A DNA stretch of 42,392 nt from an uncultured Acidimicrobiaceae bacterium (lineage in GTDB: Bacteria; Actinomycetota; Acidimicrobiia; Acidimicrobiales; RAAP-2). The notes under the pieces are model-generated. The model made no database searches and was not told the DNA's origin. It was given only the letters and a program-made list of their open reading frames with translations. The first letter of the stretch is position 1; every line of letters begins with the position of its first letter. Made by a program: the position numbers and the translations under genes. Positions 8,242 through 16,799 of the stretch are shown piece by piece. The DNA is taken from contig CALAYR010000031.1 in assembly GCA_937894805.1 (NCBI GenBank), positions 1 through 42,392 of the forward strand, in the 5' to 3' direction.

Positions 8242-9495
8242 TTGCTTCGTATTACCGCTGCGGGACCGCTCTCTGGCGCCGTAACGGCTTACGGGGCTAA
8301 GAATGCGGTCCTAAAGCAGATGGCCGCTTGCCTCCTGGCCTCCGGTGAGCACACGTTGACCCACGTTCCCAACATCAGCGATGTGGCCACTATGGGGGAG
8401 CTCTTGGAGTACTTGGGCTGCTCAGTCCACCTCAACGATCGACATGAACTCACGATTGTGGTACCCCCGACCTCGGAGTTGCGTCCTTCGGCCCCCGAAC
8501 ACCTCTTTAAGGCCATGCGGGCCTCACTCGTCGTGATGGGGCCGCTCCTTGCGCGCTGCCACGAGGTCACTATGGCCCTGCCCGGCGGTGATGATTTTGG
8601 GAGTCGGCCCATCAATTTTCACACGGATGGCCTCACCGCGATGGGGGCGACATTCGCCAACGACGCCACCCAGATTCGTGCCACCACGGGCCGCCGTCTC
8701 CAGGGCACCCGTTTCACGTTGGAGTATCCGAGCCATACGGCCACCGACAATCTGATGATGGCCGCCGTCCTCGCTGAGGGTCGGACCGTTATTGATAATG
8801 CGGCCCGGGAACCCGAGGTTGAAGATCTGGGCCGTCAACTCCAGGCTATGGGCGCCAACATTGAAGGACTAGGCACCTCGCGCCTGGCGATTGAGGGCGT
8901 GGCCGAACTAGCCGCCGCCCGACACGAAGTGATTCCCGATCGAGTAGTGGCGGCGACCTACCTGGCAGCCGGACTTATGACGAGTGGTGACGTGCACGTC
9001 ATCGATGCCCGAGCCGACCACATGGAGATGCTCTTGCGCAAGATGCGGGCTATGGGTGCGACCATCGATACCGAGCAAGGGATTCGCATTCAAGGGCCCG
9101 CTCGACCAGCTGCCGTTGACGTGGCGACGTTGCCCTATCCCGGCGTGGCCACTGACTACAAACCGATTATCACGGCCGTGCTGACTCGAGCGAGCGGCGT
9201 CTCGGTAGTCACCGAGAATCTCTTTGACGGTCGATTCCGTTACGTCGATGAGTTAAGCAAGATGGGTGCCGTTATTGAAACCGATGGTCACCACGCCGTG
9301 GTCCACGGAACCGAAAAACTGCATGGGGCTGAAGTAGTGGCGCACGACATTCGGGCTGGTGCGGCCTGCGTGGTGGTGGGACTCGTGGCGGAAGGTGAAA
9401 CGATCCTCTCCGGGATTGACCATCTAGAGCGTGGGTACGACGATTTGCCAGGACGCATGGCGGCCCTCGGCGCCAAGGTAGAACGAGTCTCGTGA
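8242..9495 (+). CDS. murA: UDP-N-acetylglucosamine 1-carboxyvinyltransferase (MurA), Asp-type active site
   Basis: About 417 residues, the usual MurA length (418-420). I chose TTG at 8242 because AAGGGG (8231-8236) lies 5 bases before it and the protein then begins MLRITAAGPLSG, as MurA does. GTG at 8236 in the same frame is the alternative. The N-terminal SGAVTAYGAKNAVLKQM matches the conserved GAKN/K22 region. The catalytic loop reads LPGGDDFGSRPIN, with Asp at residue 117 where E. coli has Cys115. The enzyme adds enolpyruvate to UDP-GlcNAc, the first committed step of peptidoglycan synthesis in the cytoplasm. The gene overlaps meaB by GTGA, so the two are likely co-transcribed. Confidence 0.93.
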   Translation: MLRITAAGPLSGAVTAYGAKNAVLKQMAACLLASGEHTLTHVPNISDVATMGELLEYLGCSVHLNDRHELTIVVPPTSELRPSAPEHLFKAMRASLVVMGPLLARCHEVTMALPGGDDFGSRPINFHTDGLTAMGATFANDATQIRATTGRRLQGTRFTLEYPSHTATDNLMMAAVLAEGRTVIDNAAREPEVEDLGRQLQAMGANIEGLGTSRLAIEGVAELAAARHEVIPDRVVAATYLAAGLMTSGDVHVIDARADHMEMLLRKMRAMGATIDTEQGIRIQGPARPAAVDVATLPYPGVATDYKPIITAVLTRASGVSVVTENLFDGRFRYVDELSKMGAVIETDGHHAVVHGTEKLHGAEVVAHDIRAGAACVVVGLVAEGETILSGIDHLERGYDDLPGRMAALGAKVERVS

Positions 9496-10454
9496 TATCC
9501 CGGGACCCGAAAGAGCTCTTTGAGCAGGCGCGCTCCGGTAGTCGGGTGGCGCTCGCTCGCTTACTGACGTACATCGAAAGCGGTGGCGCCCTCCACCGTC
9601 AAACAGTGGCCGAGGCCTACCGGTCCACGAGCCCCTACGTCATTGGTATTACCGGGCCTCCCGGGGCCGGTAAGTCGACTCTGACTGACCGCCTGATTAG
9701 CGAAGCGCTCACGGTGGGCAGTTTTGACGGGCAACATCCATTTGGGGCCATCGCGATTCTCGCCGTCGACCCCACCAGTCCCTTCACCGGTGGGGCCATT
9801 CTGGGCGATCGTGTCCGCATGCAAGAGCACGCCACGGACGACCGCGTCTTTATTCGCTCCATGGCTACCCGAGGTCACCTCGGTGGTTTGAGTCTCGCCG
9901 TGCCCGACGCCATTCGCGTCCTAGGAGCCGTGGGATTCTCGGTGGTTCTGGTTGAGACCGTTGGCGTGGGTCAGATGGAAGTCGAGATTGCCTCGGCCGC
10001 CGATACGACGATCGTGGTAACCATCCCCGGCGCCGGTGACTCGATGCAGGCCAACAAGGCCGGGCTGCTCGAAGTGGCCGACCTCTTCGTGGTCAACAAG
10101 GCCGACCGACCGGACATCTCCTCGGTTCGTCGCGACCTCGAACAGATGTTGGACCTCGGGGGCGAGCGGGCGTGGCGCCCCACGATTACCGAGACGGTGG
10201 CAACGGATGGACGTGGACTTTCCGAACTCTGGGCCGCTATCACGGAGCACCGTTTGTTTATTGAACGTGACGACACCTTCATGGAGCGTCGTCGTATGCG
10301 TACGCGAGTGGAACTCCAGCGGGTGCTCAGTGCCGTTGTGGCGAACCGCGTTCGAGAGCTGGCTAACGGCGATGCCTACGAAGCCCAAGTAGCCCGCTTG
10401 GTCTCAGGGGAGTGCGATCCCTACACCGCGGCCGACGTTCTCCTCAAGCTGTAA
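9492..10454 (+). CDS. meaB: MeaB/ArgK-type G3E GTPase (methylmalonyl-CoA mutase chaperone family)
   Basis: 320 residues. The GTG start sits in a GTGA overlap with the murA stop. GITGPPGAGKST near residue 55 is the Walker A/G1 loop, VETVGVGQMEVEI near residue 157 is the typical MeaB signature, and VVNKAD near residue 203 is the G4 guanine-specificity motif. MeaB proteins use GTP to load and protect the adenosylcobalamin cofactor of methylmalonyl-CoA mutase or related acyl-CoA mutases. No mutase gene is in this window, so the partner must be elsewhere. Length (about 320) and motifs are complete. An ArgK name is historical; kinase activity is not supported for this family. Confidence 0.92.
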   Translation: MISRDPKELFEQARSGSRVALARLLTYIESGGALHRQTVAEAYRSTSPYVIGITGPPGAGKSTLTDRLISEALTVGSFDGQHPFGAIAILAVDPTSPFTGGAILGDRVRMQEHATDDRVFIRSMATRGHLGGLSLAVPDAIRVLGAVGFSVVLVETVGVGQMEVEIASAADTTIVVTIPGAGDSMQANKAGLLEVADLFVVNKADRPDISSVRRDLEQMLDLGGERAWRPTITETVATDGRGLSELWAAITEHRLFIERDDTFMERRRMRTRVELQRVLSAVVANRVRELANGDAYEAQVARLVSGECDPYTAADVLLKL

Positions 10455-10459
10455 TTCAC

Positions 10460-10885
10460 ATGCTGTACGACGTTCTCTTTCTGACGCACATCGTCTCAGC
10501 GGTAGTCATCATCGTGGTGTTGGTTTCTATGAAGTTGACTGCGGCAGCTCTCGTTCGCCAACAAGCGGAACGCGTACGGCTGCCTCGTGGACGAAACTGG
10601 GCCGCTCGCCTGCTGCATCTGCTGCCGCTCACCGGATTCGCTACTGCGTGGGCCAGCCACTCGCAACACGAGCCCATTGCCTTGAATCAACTCTGGATAA
10701 CCGTGGGGATCGTCACCTATCTCATCGCGGCGGCCCTGATGGAAATGATTGTTCTACCCGCTGAGCGAGATCTCAAGGTCGACGATACCGTGGAAGCGAC
10801 GGCGAGGAAAATGAGCGGTGCTCTCGATGGAGTCATGACACTGATCGTCATCGCCACAGTTGCGATGCTTCTGCAGTTTGGCTAG
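10460..10885 (+). CDS. Small four-helix membrane protein, DUF2269-like
   Basis: 141 residues from ATG 10460; a longer in-frame start upstream would run into meaB and is unlikely. Hydrophobic helices lie at about 6-28, 52-65, 74-96 and 118-139, separated by charged loops. The N-terminal FLTHIVSAVVIIVVLVSMKL and the loop pattern resemble the DUF2269 family of predicted integral membrane proteins. Function is unknown. It starts 5 bases after the meaB stop, so it is probably the last gene of the murA-meaB unit. Its stop lies 2 bases from the stop of the convergent cysN, leaving no room for a terminator between them. Confidence 0.68.
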   Translation: MLYDVLFLTHIVSAVVIIVVLVSMKLTAAALVRQQAERVRLPRGRNWAARLLHLLPLTGFATAWASHSQHEPIALNQLWITVGIVTYLIAAALMEMIVLPAERDLKVDDTVEATARKMSGALDGVMTLIVIATVAMLLQFG

Positions 10886-10887
10886 AT

Positions 10888-12144
10888 CTACAGAAAGTTG
10901 GCGTGGCCAATCATGCCGGCCGCGACGGTGGCGTTAGTCACTTCATCAATCAAGATGAAGCTTCCCGTGACACGGTTGTCGCGATAGTCGTCAACCACAA
11001 TCGGTTCCGCCGTGGCGAGATGCACGAGACCAATGTCATTGAGGACAATCTCAGATGCGGGTCCCACTTCGAGGGTGCCGACATCGAGCGTGCCCGCAAT
11101 CCCCGTAACGCGCACGGGTGTGGAGCGCGTGGTGTGCTTGAGGCGGAGGCGTGCGCCATCGACGAGGGGCTTGTCTGAGAACCAGCAGATAGTGGCCTCA
11201 AACTCGTTGGTCGATGTTGGCAACGGAGCCGTGGCCAACATGTCACTCCGACCGGCATCGGTTTCATCGGTGAGGTCAAAGTCGACGGAAAGTCCGGGCA
11301 GCGCTACTTCAAGGCCACCACGTGGTCCGTTGATGGCCTTGAGGACGGTCTTGACGCCCTGGGGCATCAAGGTGACTTCCTGGCCGACGGTGAACTCGCC
11401 ACCGTTAACCATTCCAGCGTAGGTACGACCACCGCCGTGTTGGCGAAGGACCCATTGGATGGGCAGGCGTGCGCCTGAAGAAGAGGAGGCCCATGATCCG
11501 GCCGGAGCAGCTTCGAGGGCCTGGAGGACTGTCGGTCCCTGGTACCAGTTGGCCATGAAGCCGGGGTCGACCACGTTGTCACCGGCGAGAGCCGAGACGG
11601 GGATGACGACGGAGCTCGTGAAGCCTAAGCGGGCTGAGACTTCGTTCACTTGCTCCACGACGGCGAGGTAGACAGCTTCGTCCCACTTCGCCACGTCCAT
11701 CTTGTTGGCGGCCACGATGACGTTGCGGACACCGAGGAGAGCGGCGATACAGAGGTGTCGACGCGTCTGTTCCTTGAGGCCCTTCGTGGCGTCGAGAACA
11801 ACCAGAGCCACGTCGGCCGTGCTGGCCCCGGTGGCCATGTTGCGGGTGTACTGAACGTGACCGGGGCAGTCGGCAATAACGAACTTGCGCGTTGGGGTCG
11901 CGGCGTAGCGGTACGCCACATCGATGGTGATGCCCTGGTCGCGCTCGGCGCGCAGCCCGTCAGTCACGAAACTCAAGTCAAGGTCGCCGACGCCACGCTT
12001 GGCCGAGGCCGTGGCTACGGCTTCGAGCTGGTCGTCGAAGAGTTGACGGGTGTCCACGAGGAGTCGACCAATGAGCGTCGATTTTCCGTCGTCCACGCTG
12101 CCAACGGTGGCAAAACGTAGGAGATCTGAGATTGGTTCGGTCAT
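10888..12144 (-). CDS. cysN: Sulfate adenylyltransferase subunit 1 (GTPase CysN)
   Basis: 418 residues. It has the translation-factor-type GTPase motifs GSVDDGKSTLIGRLL (residues about 15-29), DCPGHVQYTRNMATGAS (G3, about 90-106) and ANKMD (G4, about 146-150), followed by two beta-barrel domains. CysN couples GTP hydrolysis to the ATP sulfurylase reaction of CysD, making adenosine 5'-phosphosulfate (APS). It is shorter than E. coli CysN (475) and has no fused APS kinase (CysC). That fits the APS-type reductase encoded by the neighbouring cysH, which would use APS directly. The ATG overlaps the cysD stop as TAATG, indicating translational coupling. Confidence 0.93.
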   Translation of the reverse strand: MTEPISDLLRFATVGSVDDGKSTLIGRLLVDTRQLFDDQLEAVATASAKRGVGDLDLSFVTDGLRAERDQGITIDVAYRYAATPTRKFVIADCPGHVQYTRNMATGASTADVALVVLDATKGLKEQTRRHLCIAALLGVRNVIVAANKMDVAKWDEAVYLAVVEQVNEVSARLGFTSSVVIPVSALAGDNVVDPGFMANWYQGPTVLQALEAAPAGSWASSSSGARLPIQWVLRQHGGGRTYAGMVNGGEFTVGQEVTLMPQGVKTVLKAINGPRGGLEVALPGLSVDFDLTDETDAGRSDMLATAPLPTSTNEFEATICWFSDKPLVDGARLRLKHTTRSTPVRVTGIAGTLDVGTLEVGPASEIVLNDIGLVHLATAEPIVVDDYRDNRVTGSFILIDEVTNATVAAGMIGHANFL

Positions 12145-13058
12145 TAGAAGTAGCCCTCGCGCTTGCGGTCTTCCATGGCGGTCTCGCTGAAGCGGTCGTC
12201 CGCTCGCGTCGCGCCACGTTCAGAGACATTGGTCACCGAGATCTCGGCGATGATGGCGTCCAGAGTGTCGGCACCCGAGCGAACGGCACCAGTGCATGAG
12301 GCGTCACCGACGGTGCGGAAACGAACCAGGTGGCGCTCTACGACTTCGCCGTGCTGGGGGTGAATGAACTCACCTACGGCGAGCCACATGTTGTCGCGCT
12401 TGAGTACGGGTCGCTCGTGGGCGAAGTAGATCGAGGGGAGCGGCACGTTCTCACGGCGGATGTAGTTCCACACGTCCAGTTCGGTCCAGTCTGAGAGTGG
12501 GAAGGCCCGGAGGTTTTCACCAGAATTGACCTTGCCCTGGTAGAGCTGCCACAGTTCGGGGCGCTGACTCTTGGGGTCCCATCCACCGAATGCACCTCGG
12601 AAGGACAAGACGCGCTCTTTGGCGCGGGCCTTGTCTTCGTCACGACGGGCACCACCAAAGGCGGCGTCGAACTTGTGCTTTTCGATGCCATCCAGCAGTG
12701 CCCGGGTCTGAAGCTGGTTGCGCATACCGAGGGGGCCCGGATCTGGAACGCGGCCCTGATCGATGGCCTCCTGCACGCTGGCGACCTCGAGACGCAGACC
12801 CAATGTGGCCACACGCTCGTCACGGTAGGCCAACACCTCAGGGAAGTTGTGGCCCGTGTCGACGTGCATAACGGGGAAGGGGAGCTTCTGGGGGGCGAAG
12901 GCCTTCACTGCGAGGTGCAGGAGGACCGCAGAGTCCTTGCCGCCAGAAAAAAGGAGAACGGGGCGCTCGCACTCGGCAACCACTTCGCGAATGATGAAAA
13001 TCGCGTGTGATTCCAGAAGGTCGAGGTGGTCGATTTGGGGGTGGTTTGGTGTGCTCAT
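12144..13058 (-). CDS. cysD: Sulfate adenylyltransferase subunit 2 (CysD)
   Basis: 304 residues, the standard CysD length. LLFSGGKDSAVLLHL near residues 35-49 is the PP-loop ATP-binding motif of the adenylyl transferase family. HVDTGHNFPEVLAYRD, FGGARRDEDKARAKER and the C-terminal MEDRKREGYF are classic CysD sequence. The product adenylates sulfate to APS with CysN as the GTPase partner. The gene is divergent from cysH across a 90-base gap, so all three sulfate-assimilation genes can be controlled together. The ribosome binding site before the ATG is weak. Confidence 0.94.
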   Translation of the reverse strand: MSTPNHPQIDHLDLLESHAIFIIREVVAECERPVLLFSGGKDSAVLLHLAVKAFAPQKLPFPVMHVDTGHNFPEVLAYRDERVATLGLRLEVASVQEAIDQGRVPDPGPLGMRNQLQTRALLDGIEKHKFDAAFGGARRDEDKARAKERVLSFRGAFGGWDPKSQRPELWQLYQGKVNSGENLRAFPLSDWTELDVWNYIRRENVPLPSIYFAHERPVLKRDNMWLAVGEFIHPQHGEVVERHLVRFRTVGDASCTGAVRSGADTLDAIIAEISVTNVSERGATRADDRFSETAMEDRKREGYF

Positions 13059-13148
13059 GAGAAGGTTTACGCTTGAACTGCGTAGATAAATACTAGTGAG
13101 GCGCTAGCAATCACCGGTAGTGAGTGCGTCGAGAAGGATGCGAAAATT

Positions 13149-13817
13149 ATGGCAAATGACGACTTGAATCATTACGACTTCGTAACGATTGCCGAAACAT
13201 TGGAACGCGCTACGCCACAAGAGGTCATTGCGTGGACACTCGGCGAGTTCGCTGCGGACGTGACATTCGCCTGTTCGTTCGAAGACGTTGCCCTTCTTCA
13301 CATGCTCCACGAACAGCTGCCCGCTGTCGAGGTGCTCTTCCTCGACACTGGTGGTCACTTCCCGGAGACCTACGAATTCGTTTCCGAACTACAAACGAAT
13401 TGGAATCTCAACATCCGCCGCATCGTCCCGGGTCCCGAGGCGGACGCGACGCCCTGTGGGACGGGCAACTGCTGTGAGCTTCGCAAGGTGGCGCCACTCC
13501 AGCGCGCCGTGCAGGGTCGTCGAGCCTGGTTCACCGGAGTGAAGCGCGTTGACGCACCAACTCGTGCCGGTATGCCCGTGGTGTCGTGGGATGAAAAGTT
13601 CGGCCTCGTCAAAGTAAATCCCCTCGCCACGTGGAGTGATGACGACGTCGCCTACTACTTGACCTCCAAGGGGTTGCCCGAACACCCGTTGTGGGCGCAG
13701 GGGTACGCCTCGATTGGTTGCGCGGCGGTCACGATCAAGCCACTCCCCGGTCAAGATCGTCGTTCCGGACGATGGGCCGGAAGTGATAAAGAGGAATGTG
13801 GCCTCCACGAGGGCTGA
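13149..13817 (+). CDS. cysH: Phosphoadenylyl-/adenylyl-sulfate reductase (CysH) with an incomplete Cys ligand set
   Basis: 222 residues. TFACSFEDVALLHML is the PP-loop region, and the C-terminal ECGLH carries the catalytic Cys (about residue 217). Fe-S-type APS reductases bind a [4Fe-4S] cluster with a CC pair and a CxxC pair. Here the CC pair is present (residues 108-109, GNCCELRKVAPL), but the second pair reads GCAAVT: Cys191 is kept and the fourth ligand is Val194. The enzyme reduces APS (or PAPS) to sulfite with thioredoxin. The lack of a CysC kinase here favours APS as substrate. GAGAAGGA upstream of the ATG supports the start. The missing ligand could be real divergence or a sequence error. 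Confidence 0.88.
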   Translation: MANDDLNHYDFVTIAETLERATPQEVIAWTLGEFAADVTFACSFEDVALLHMLHEQLPAVEVLFLDTGGHFPETYEFVSELQTNWNLNIRRIVPGPEADATPCGTGNCCELRKVAPLQRAVQGRRAWFTGVKRVDAPTRAGMPVVSWDEKFGLVKVNPLATWSDDDVAYYLTSKGLPEHPLWAQGYASIGCAAVTIKPLPGQDRRSGRWAGSDKEECGLHEG

Positions 13818-13888
13818 GTATCCACCATTTATTTGGGATAAGCCACTAATTTTTCACCTAGTCCTACAAGACGAGGTGGGGAAAAGAA

Positions 13889-14689
13889 GTGGTGTCGGCA
13901 ACGCTTTTCATACTGGTGATGTGCTGGATAGCCGTCGGCGTCTCCTTTTTGCTGCCCTTCTTCCGTAATAGCCGTCAATTCGGTTCAATCGATGCCCTTC
14001 GGCGACTTCGTGGAACGAAGGGTCCCTTGGCCGAACTTCCCGGGTACGACCACATTGGTGAACCTCATATCGCCACGCCGCCCCACGCCGAATTGGCTCC
14101 TCGCAACGTCGAATCGTCACGACGTAGCGCTGACTATGGAGCACAAGTCATCACGCTGCCCGAACAAGAACTCGTCGTGGCCGCCACGGGAGCTGCAACG
14201 TACTTCGATCCCTGGACGAAGCAGTACGTCAACGAGAACGGCGAAGTGGCCAATGCGCCAACGGCGGTGCATGCAGAATTGAACTCGCGCGCCACCGCCT
14301 ATGCCCGCCCCCTCGTTGATGGACATCGCCCCGCGACGCAGCCCATTTCGGCCAAGCGCCGCGCTGCACTTCGCCGACGCCAGGTACTCAAGTCGATGGC
14401 TATCGCCATCTCGTCGACCACTGTCCCCGCCGTGCTGACGGGCTGGACGTTTTTCGTCACCCTTTCGGTGCTGTCCTGGCTGGCCTTCGGCACATGGTTC
14501 TCCCTCATGCTCTACTTCATGAATGTGCAAGAGCAGATCATCCCGACTGCCTCGCAGCGGTCTCGCATGGTGCCGGTCCCAGACAACATCGTTCCGCTCC
14601 GGCCCCGCGAAACCGAAGTCGCCGAAGAAGTCTTTGCTCCCACCGCGGCCTCCGGTTTTGCCCGGGCTCAGTACGCCGTCGGCGAATAG
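13889..14689 (+). CDS. Membrane protein with one N-terminal and two central helices (possibly GlpR-like)
   Basis: 266 residues from GTG 13889; GTG 13892, one codon later, is equally possible. A GAGGTGGGG lies just upstream. One membrane helix at residues 4-24 is followed by a roughly 140-residue soluble region containing YFDPWTKQYVNENGEV. A basic patch (KRRAALRRRQ) then precedes two helices at about 178-212, and a soluble tail ends the protein. This order (one helix, linker, Arg-rich patch, two helices, tail) resembles GlpR, the membrane receptor of the actinobacterial gephyrin-like Glp protein, but sequence identity cannot be judged here and no glp/moeA neighbour is present. Treat as unknown membrane protein. 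Confidence 0.65.
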   Translation: MVSATLFILVMCWIAVGVSFLLPFFRNSRQFGSIDALRRLRGTKGPLAELPGYDHIGEPHIATPPHAELAPRNVESSRRSADYGAQVITLPEQELVVAATGAATYFDPWTKQYVNENGEVANAPTAVHAELNSRATAYARPLVDGHRPATQPISAKRRAALRRRQVLKSMAIAISSTTVPAVLTGWTFFVTLSVLSWLAFGTWFSLMLYFMNVQEQIIPTASQRSRMVPVPDNIVPLRPRETEVAEEVFAPTAASGFARAQYAVGE

Positions 14690-14708
14690 TCCTTTTCTCG
14701 CCTTTCGC

Positions 14709-14714
14709 TAGAAT
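14709..14714 (+). promoter_or_regulatory. -10 element of tRNA-Ala
   Basis: TAGAAT matches the sigma-70-type consensus at five of six positions and ends 12 bases before the mature tRNA 5' end, as expected for a tRNA promoter. No good -35 is seen at the right distance. Confidence 0.45.
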
Positions 14715-14726
14715 GACACTCCCTAC

Positions 14727-14802
<76 letters not shown>

Positions 14803-14875
14803 CTCTCGCAATTCTTGCCCCCGCCATTTCGAACCCGACTCGGGGTTAAACGGGAGTGCCAACTACCATTACAAC

Positions 14876-15730
14876 GTGCGGTCATTCTCTCTGTCGAAAC
14901 GCTTGCCCGCACGCTTCTCGCGCAAACGCCGCCAGCACTCCGAGGAAGAATTCAGTGGCTCGATGATTCTGAGAAAGGGTCGTCCGTACGATCCTGCTTG
15001 GGATGCATGGCAGCCCCGTCGTCGCTGGCCCGGGGTGGCGGCGAGCGCCATCGTCGTGAGCGGCTTCTTGGGTGCAGTGGCCTTTCACTACACCTCCAAG
15101 CCGACGACGGCTCCATCGGTTATCCCCCCGAGCTCTCTCGGTCAGATGCGGATGCCCTACTTTCCTCCGGTCTCCCCAACGTCACAGGACCTTCAGCAGG
15201 TTTCCGGAAAGAAGTCCGCGTCTGGTGTGCAGTTCACCACTACGGGCAAACTCATGATTTGGTACTTCCAATGTCGATGCGTCGCCAACTTTGGCATCAT
15301 CGTGCACAATTCAACGGGGGCCGTGTTGGACGTGCCCGTCAATAACGTTGGACACACCGTTCTGGCAGTTCCGGCCTACTACGAAAAGTTGAAACTCTCG
15401 GTGAGCGTGATCGCCGATGGCGAATGGACCGTCTCGCTTATCGACCCTTCTCACCTTGCCAACCAGTCGATTCCCTTTGAGTTCATCAGCGCCGGACAGA
15501 GTGTGCTCGGCCCATTTACCGGGCCGAATATTGAGGCGTCTATGGGCTTCCTGGCGGGAATCGGTCACCACTTCACGATGTCTATTTCAGACGGTTCGTC
15601 CGCTACGCCCAAGTTGATCGTCTTTGAATCTCAGACGTTTACGCGAACGTTGGTACAGACCAAACTGCCGCCTCGATTCTTTCTCATCATCAACGGCGAT
15701 GGCTTCTGGCAAGTAAAGGTCAAGAAGTAG
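14876..15730 (+). CDS. Unknown protein with N-terminal membrane anchor and secreted domain
   Basis: 284 residues from GTG 14876. Residues 1-50 are strongly basic (cytoplasmic), and about 51-69 form one membrane helix (GVAASAIVVSGFLGAVAF). A Pro/Ser/Thr linker leads into a roughly 170-residue extracytoplasmic domain with mainly beta-type sequence and a lone FQCRC Cys pair near residue 132. No family recognised. No clear Shine-Dalgarno precedes the GTG, so the start is uncertain. The next gene, a glycosyltransferase, begins on the base after this stop, so they are probably one operon. Confidence 0.65.
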   Translation: MRSFSLSKRLPARFSRKRRQHSEEEFSGSMILRKGRPYDPAWDAWQPRRRWPGVAASAIVVSGFLGAVAFHYTSKPTTAPSVIPPSSLGQMRMPYFPPVSPTSQDLQQVSGKKSASGVQFTTTGKLMIWYFQCRCVANFGIIVHNSTGAVLDVPVNNVGHTVLAVPAYYEKLKLSVSVIADGEWTVSLIDPSHLANQSIPFEFISAGQSVLGPFTGPNIEASMGFLAGIGHHFTMSISDGSSATPKLIVFESQTFTRTLVQTKLPPRFFLIINGDGFWQVKVKK

Positions 15731-16639
15731 TTGCCACTTTCCGTTTCCGTCGTTATTCCGGCGTTTAACGCGGCTCACACGATCGCCGCAGCCATTGCTT
15801 CAGCGTTGCAGCCCGAAGTTGGCGAGATCATCGTTGTCGACGACGGCTCTACGGACGACACGGCACAGCTAGTCAGCGAACTTGCGGTCGAGTATCCCCG
15901 GATTCAATTCATTGCTCGTCCCGCATCGGGTGGTCCGGCCCAAGCTCGTAATGACGGACTGGCTGCGAGTAGCTGCGACTTCGTGCTTTTCCTTGATAGC
16001 GATGACGAATTGACACCCGGGTCCATCGAGCTGTTGCAGTCAGCGATCACGCCAACGAGCGCAGCAGCGCTCGGTCGCTTTACGGCCATCGATGCCGCCG
16101 GCGTCACAATCGATATTGGCACGTGGGCCACCGTGCAACTCCAACCCGTGGTGCGCCGCAAGGGGCGGCTCGTTCCCACGGCAACGCTGTCGGGTGAAGC
16201 ACTCCTCACGCGCCTAGTGGTGCCACCACCCGGTGGGATTTTGGTTCGGCGCTCGGCCGCGCTCGCTTGCGGGGGCTACGACGTTTCCTTAGGTCGGAGT
16301 GAAGATGTCGCCTTCCTCGTCGCACTAGCGCGCCAAGGTGAACTCACGCTCTGCTCGAATGAGGTGCTGCGCTACCGCCGAGATCCCCAGCAACGCTCTC
16401 AAGCCACCACCGCCCGTCAACGGGGACGTCAGCACACGCTCGTCGCAATCATTTGGCGAGCCCCTACGCGAGCCGAACGTTGGGCGCTGGCGCGCGGGGC
16501 CAGTGCGCACCACCTTGATCGCGCCGGTGTGCGTTGGCGGGCGGGTACTCATGGCGTTCGTGACGCCAGTGTGGCCGTGCGTAGCCTCGTGCTCGCCTTG
16601 GCCTTTCGATGCGCAGGACTCATCAGTCTCGCCCACTAG
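15731..16639 (+). CDS. Family 2 glycosyltransferase
   Basis: 302 residues. TTG at 15731 is the first base after the previous stop and is the only start that keeps the full N-terminal fold. VSVVIPAFNAAHTIAAAI is the GT-A opening strand. VVDDGSTDDT (about 36-45) is the nucleotide-binding DD, and FLDSDDELTPG (about 88-98) is the DxD metal-binding motif. Such enzymes transfer a sugar from a nucleotide-sugar to a surface glycan or lipid in the cytoplasm. The acceptor is unknown. The coupling with an anchored secreted protein suggests an envelope role. The C-terminal 90 residues are Arg/Ala-rich and poorly conserved. Confidence 0.85.
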   Translation: MPLSVSVVIPAFNAAHTIAAAIASALQPEVGEIIVVDDGSTDDTAQLVSELAVEYPRIQFIARPASGGPAQARNDGLAASSCDFVLFLDSDDELTPGSIELLQSAITPTSAAALGRFTAIDAAGVTIDIGTWATVQLQPVVRRKGRLVPTATLSGEALLTRLVVPPPGGILVRRSAALACGGYDVSLGRSEDVAFLVALARQGELTLCSNEVLRYRRDPQQRSQATTARQRGRQHTLVAIIWRAPTRAERWALARGASAHHLDRAGVRWRAGTHGVRDASVAVRSLVLALAFRCAGLISLAH

Positions 16640-16736
16640 GGCTGTGGAAAAGTTGGGGTAATCACTCCCTGAACATGGGGATTCCTGGGTTCAAGCGGTG
16701 ATTTTCTCCTGGGTGACTGTTCATTTCACTGTGGTA

Positions 16737-16755
16737 ATCACCAATTCTTGGTGAT
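16737..16755. terminator. Perfect hairpin downstream of the glycosyltransferase gene
   Basis: ATCACCAA (16737-16744) pairs with TTGGTGAT (16748-16755) around a 3-base loop. It is followed by TCTCT rather than a T tract, so termination is plausible but unproven. GGTAATCAC occurs twice here (16657-16665 and 16733-16741), and a second nested hairpin (16660-16665 with 16698-16703, and 16670-16674 with 16689-16693) lies before it. Confidence 0.4.
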
Positions 16756-16799
16756 CTCTGCAGATTGCCGTGGCACCATACACCCACTGTTTACGCAGC

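Noticed and set aside
14876..16639. A biosynthetic or secretion system around the glycosyltransferase
   Set aside because: Only two coupled genes, with no transporter or other pathway members nearby.
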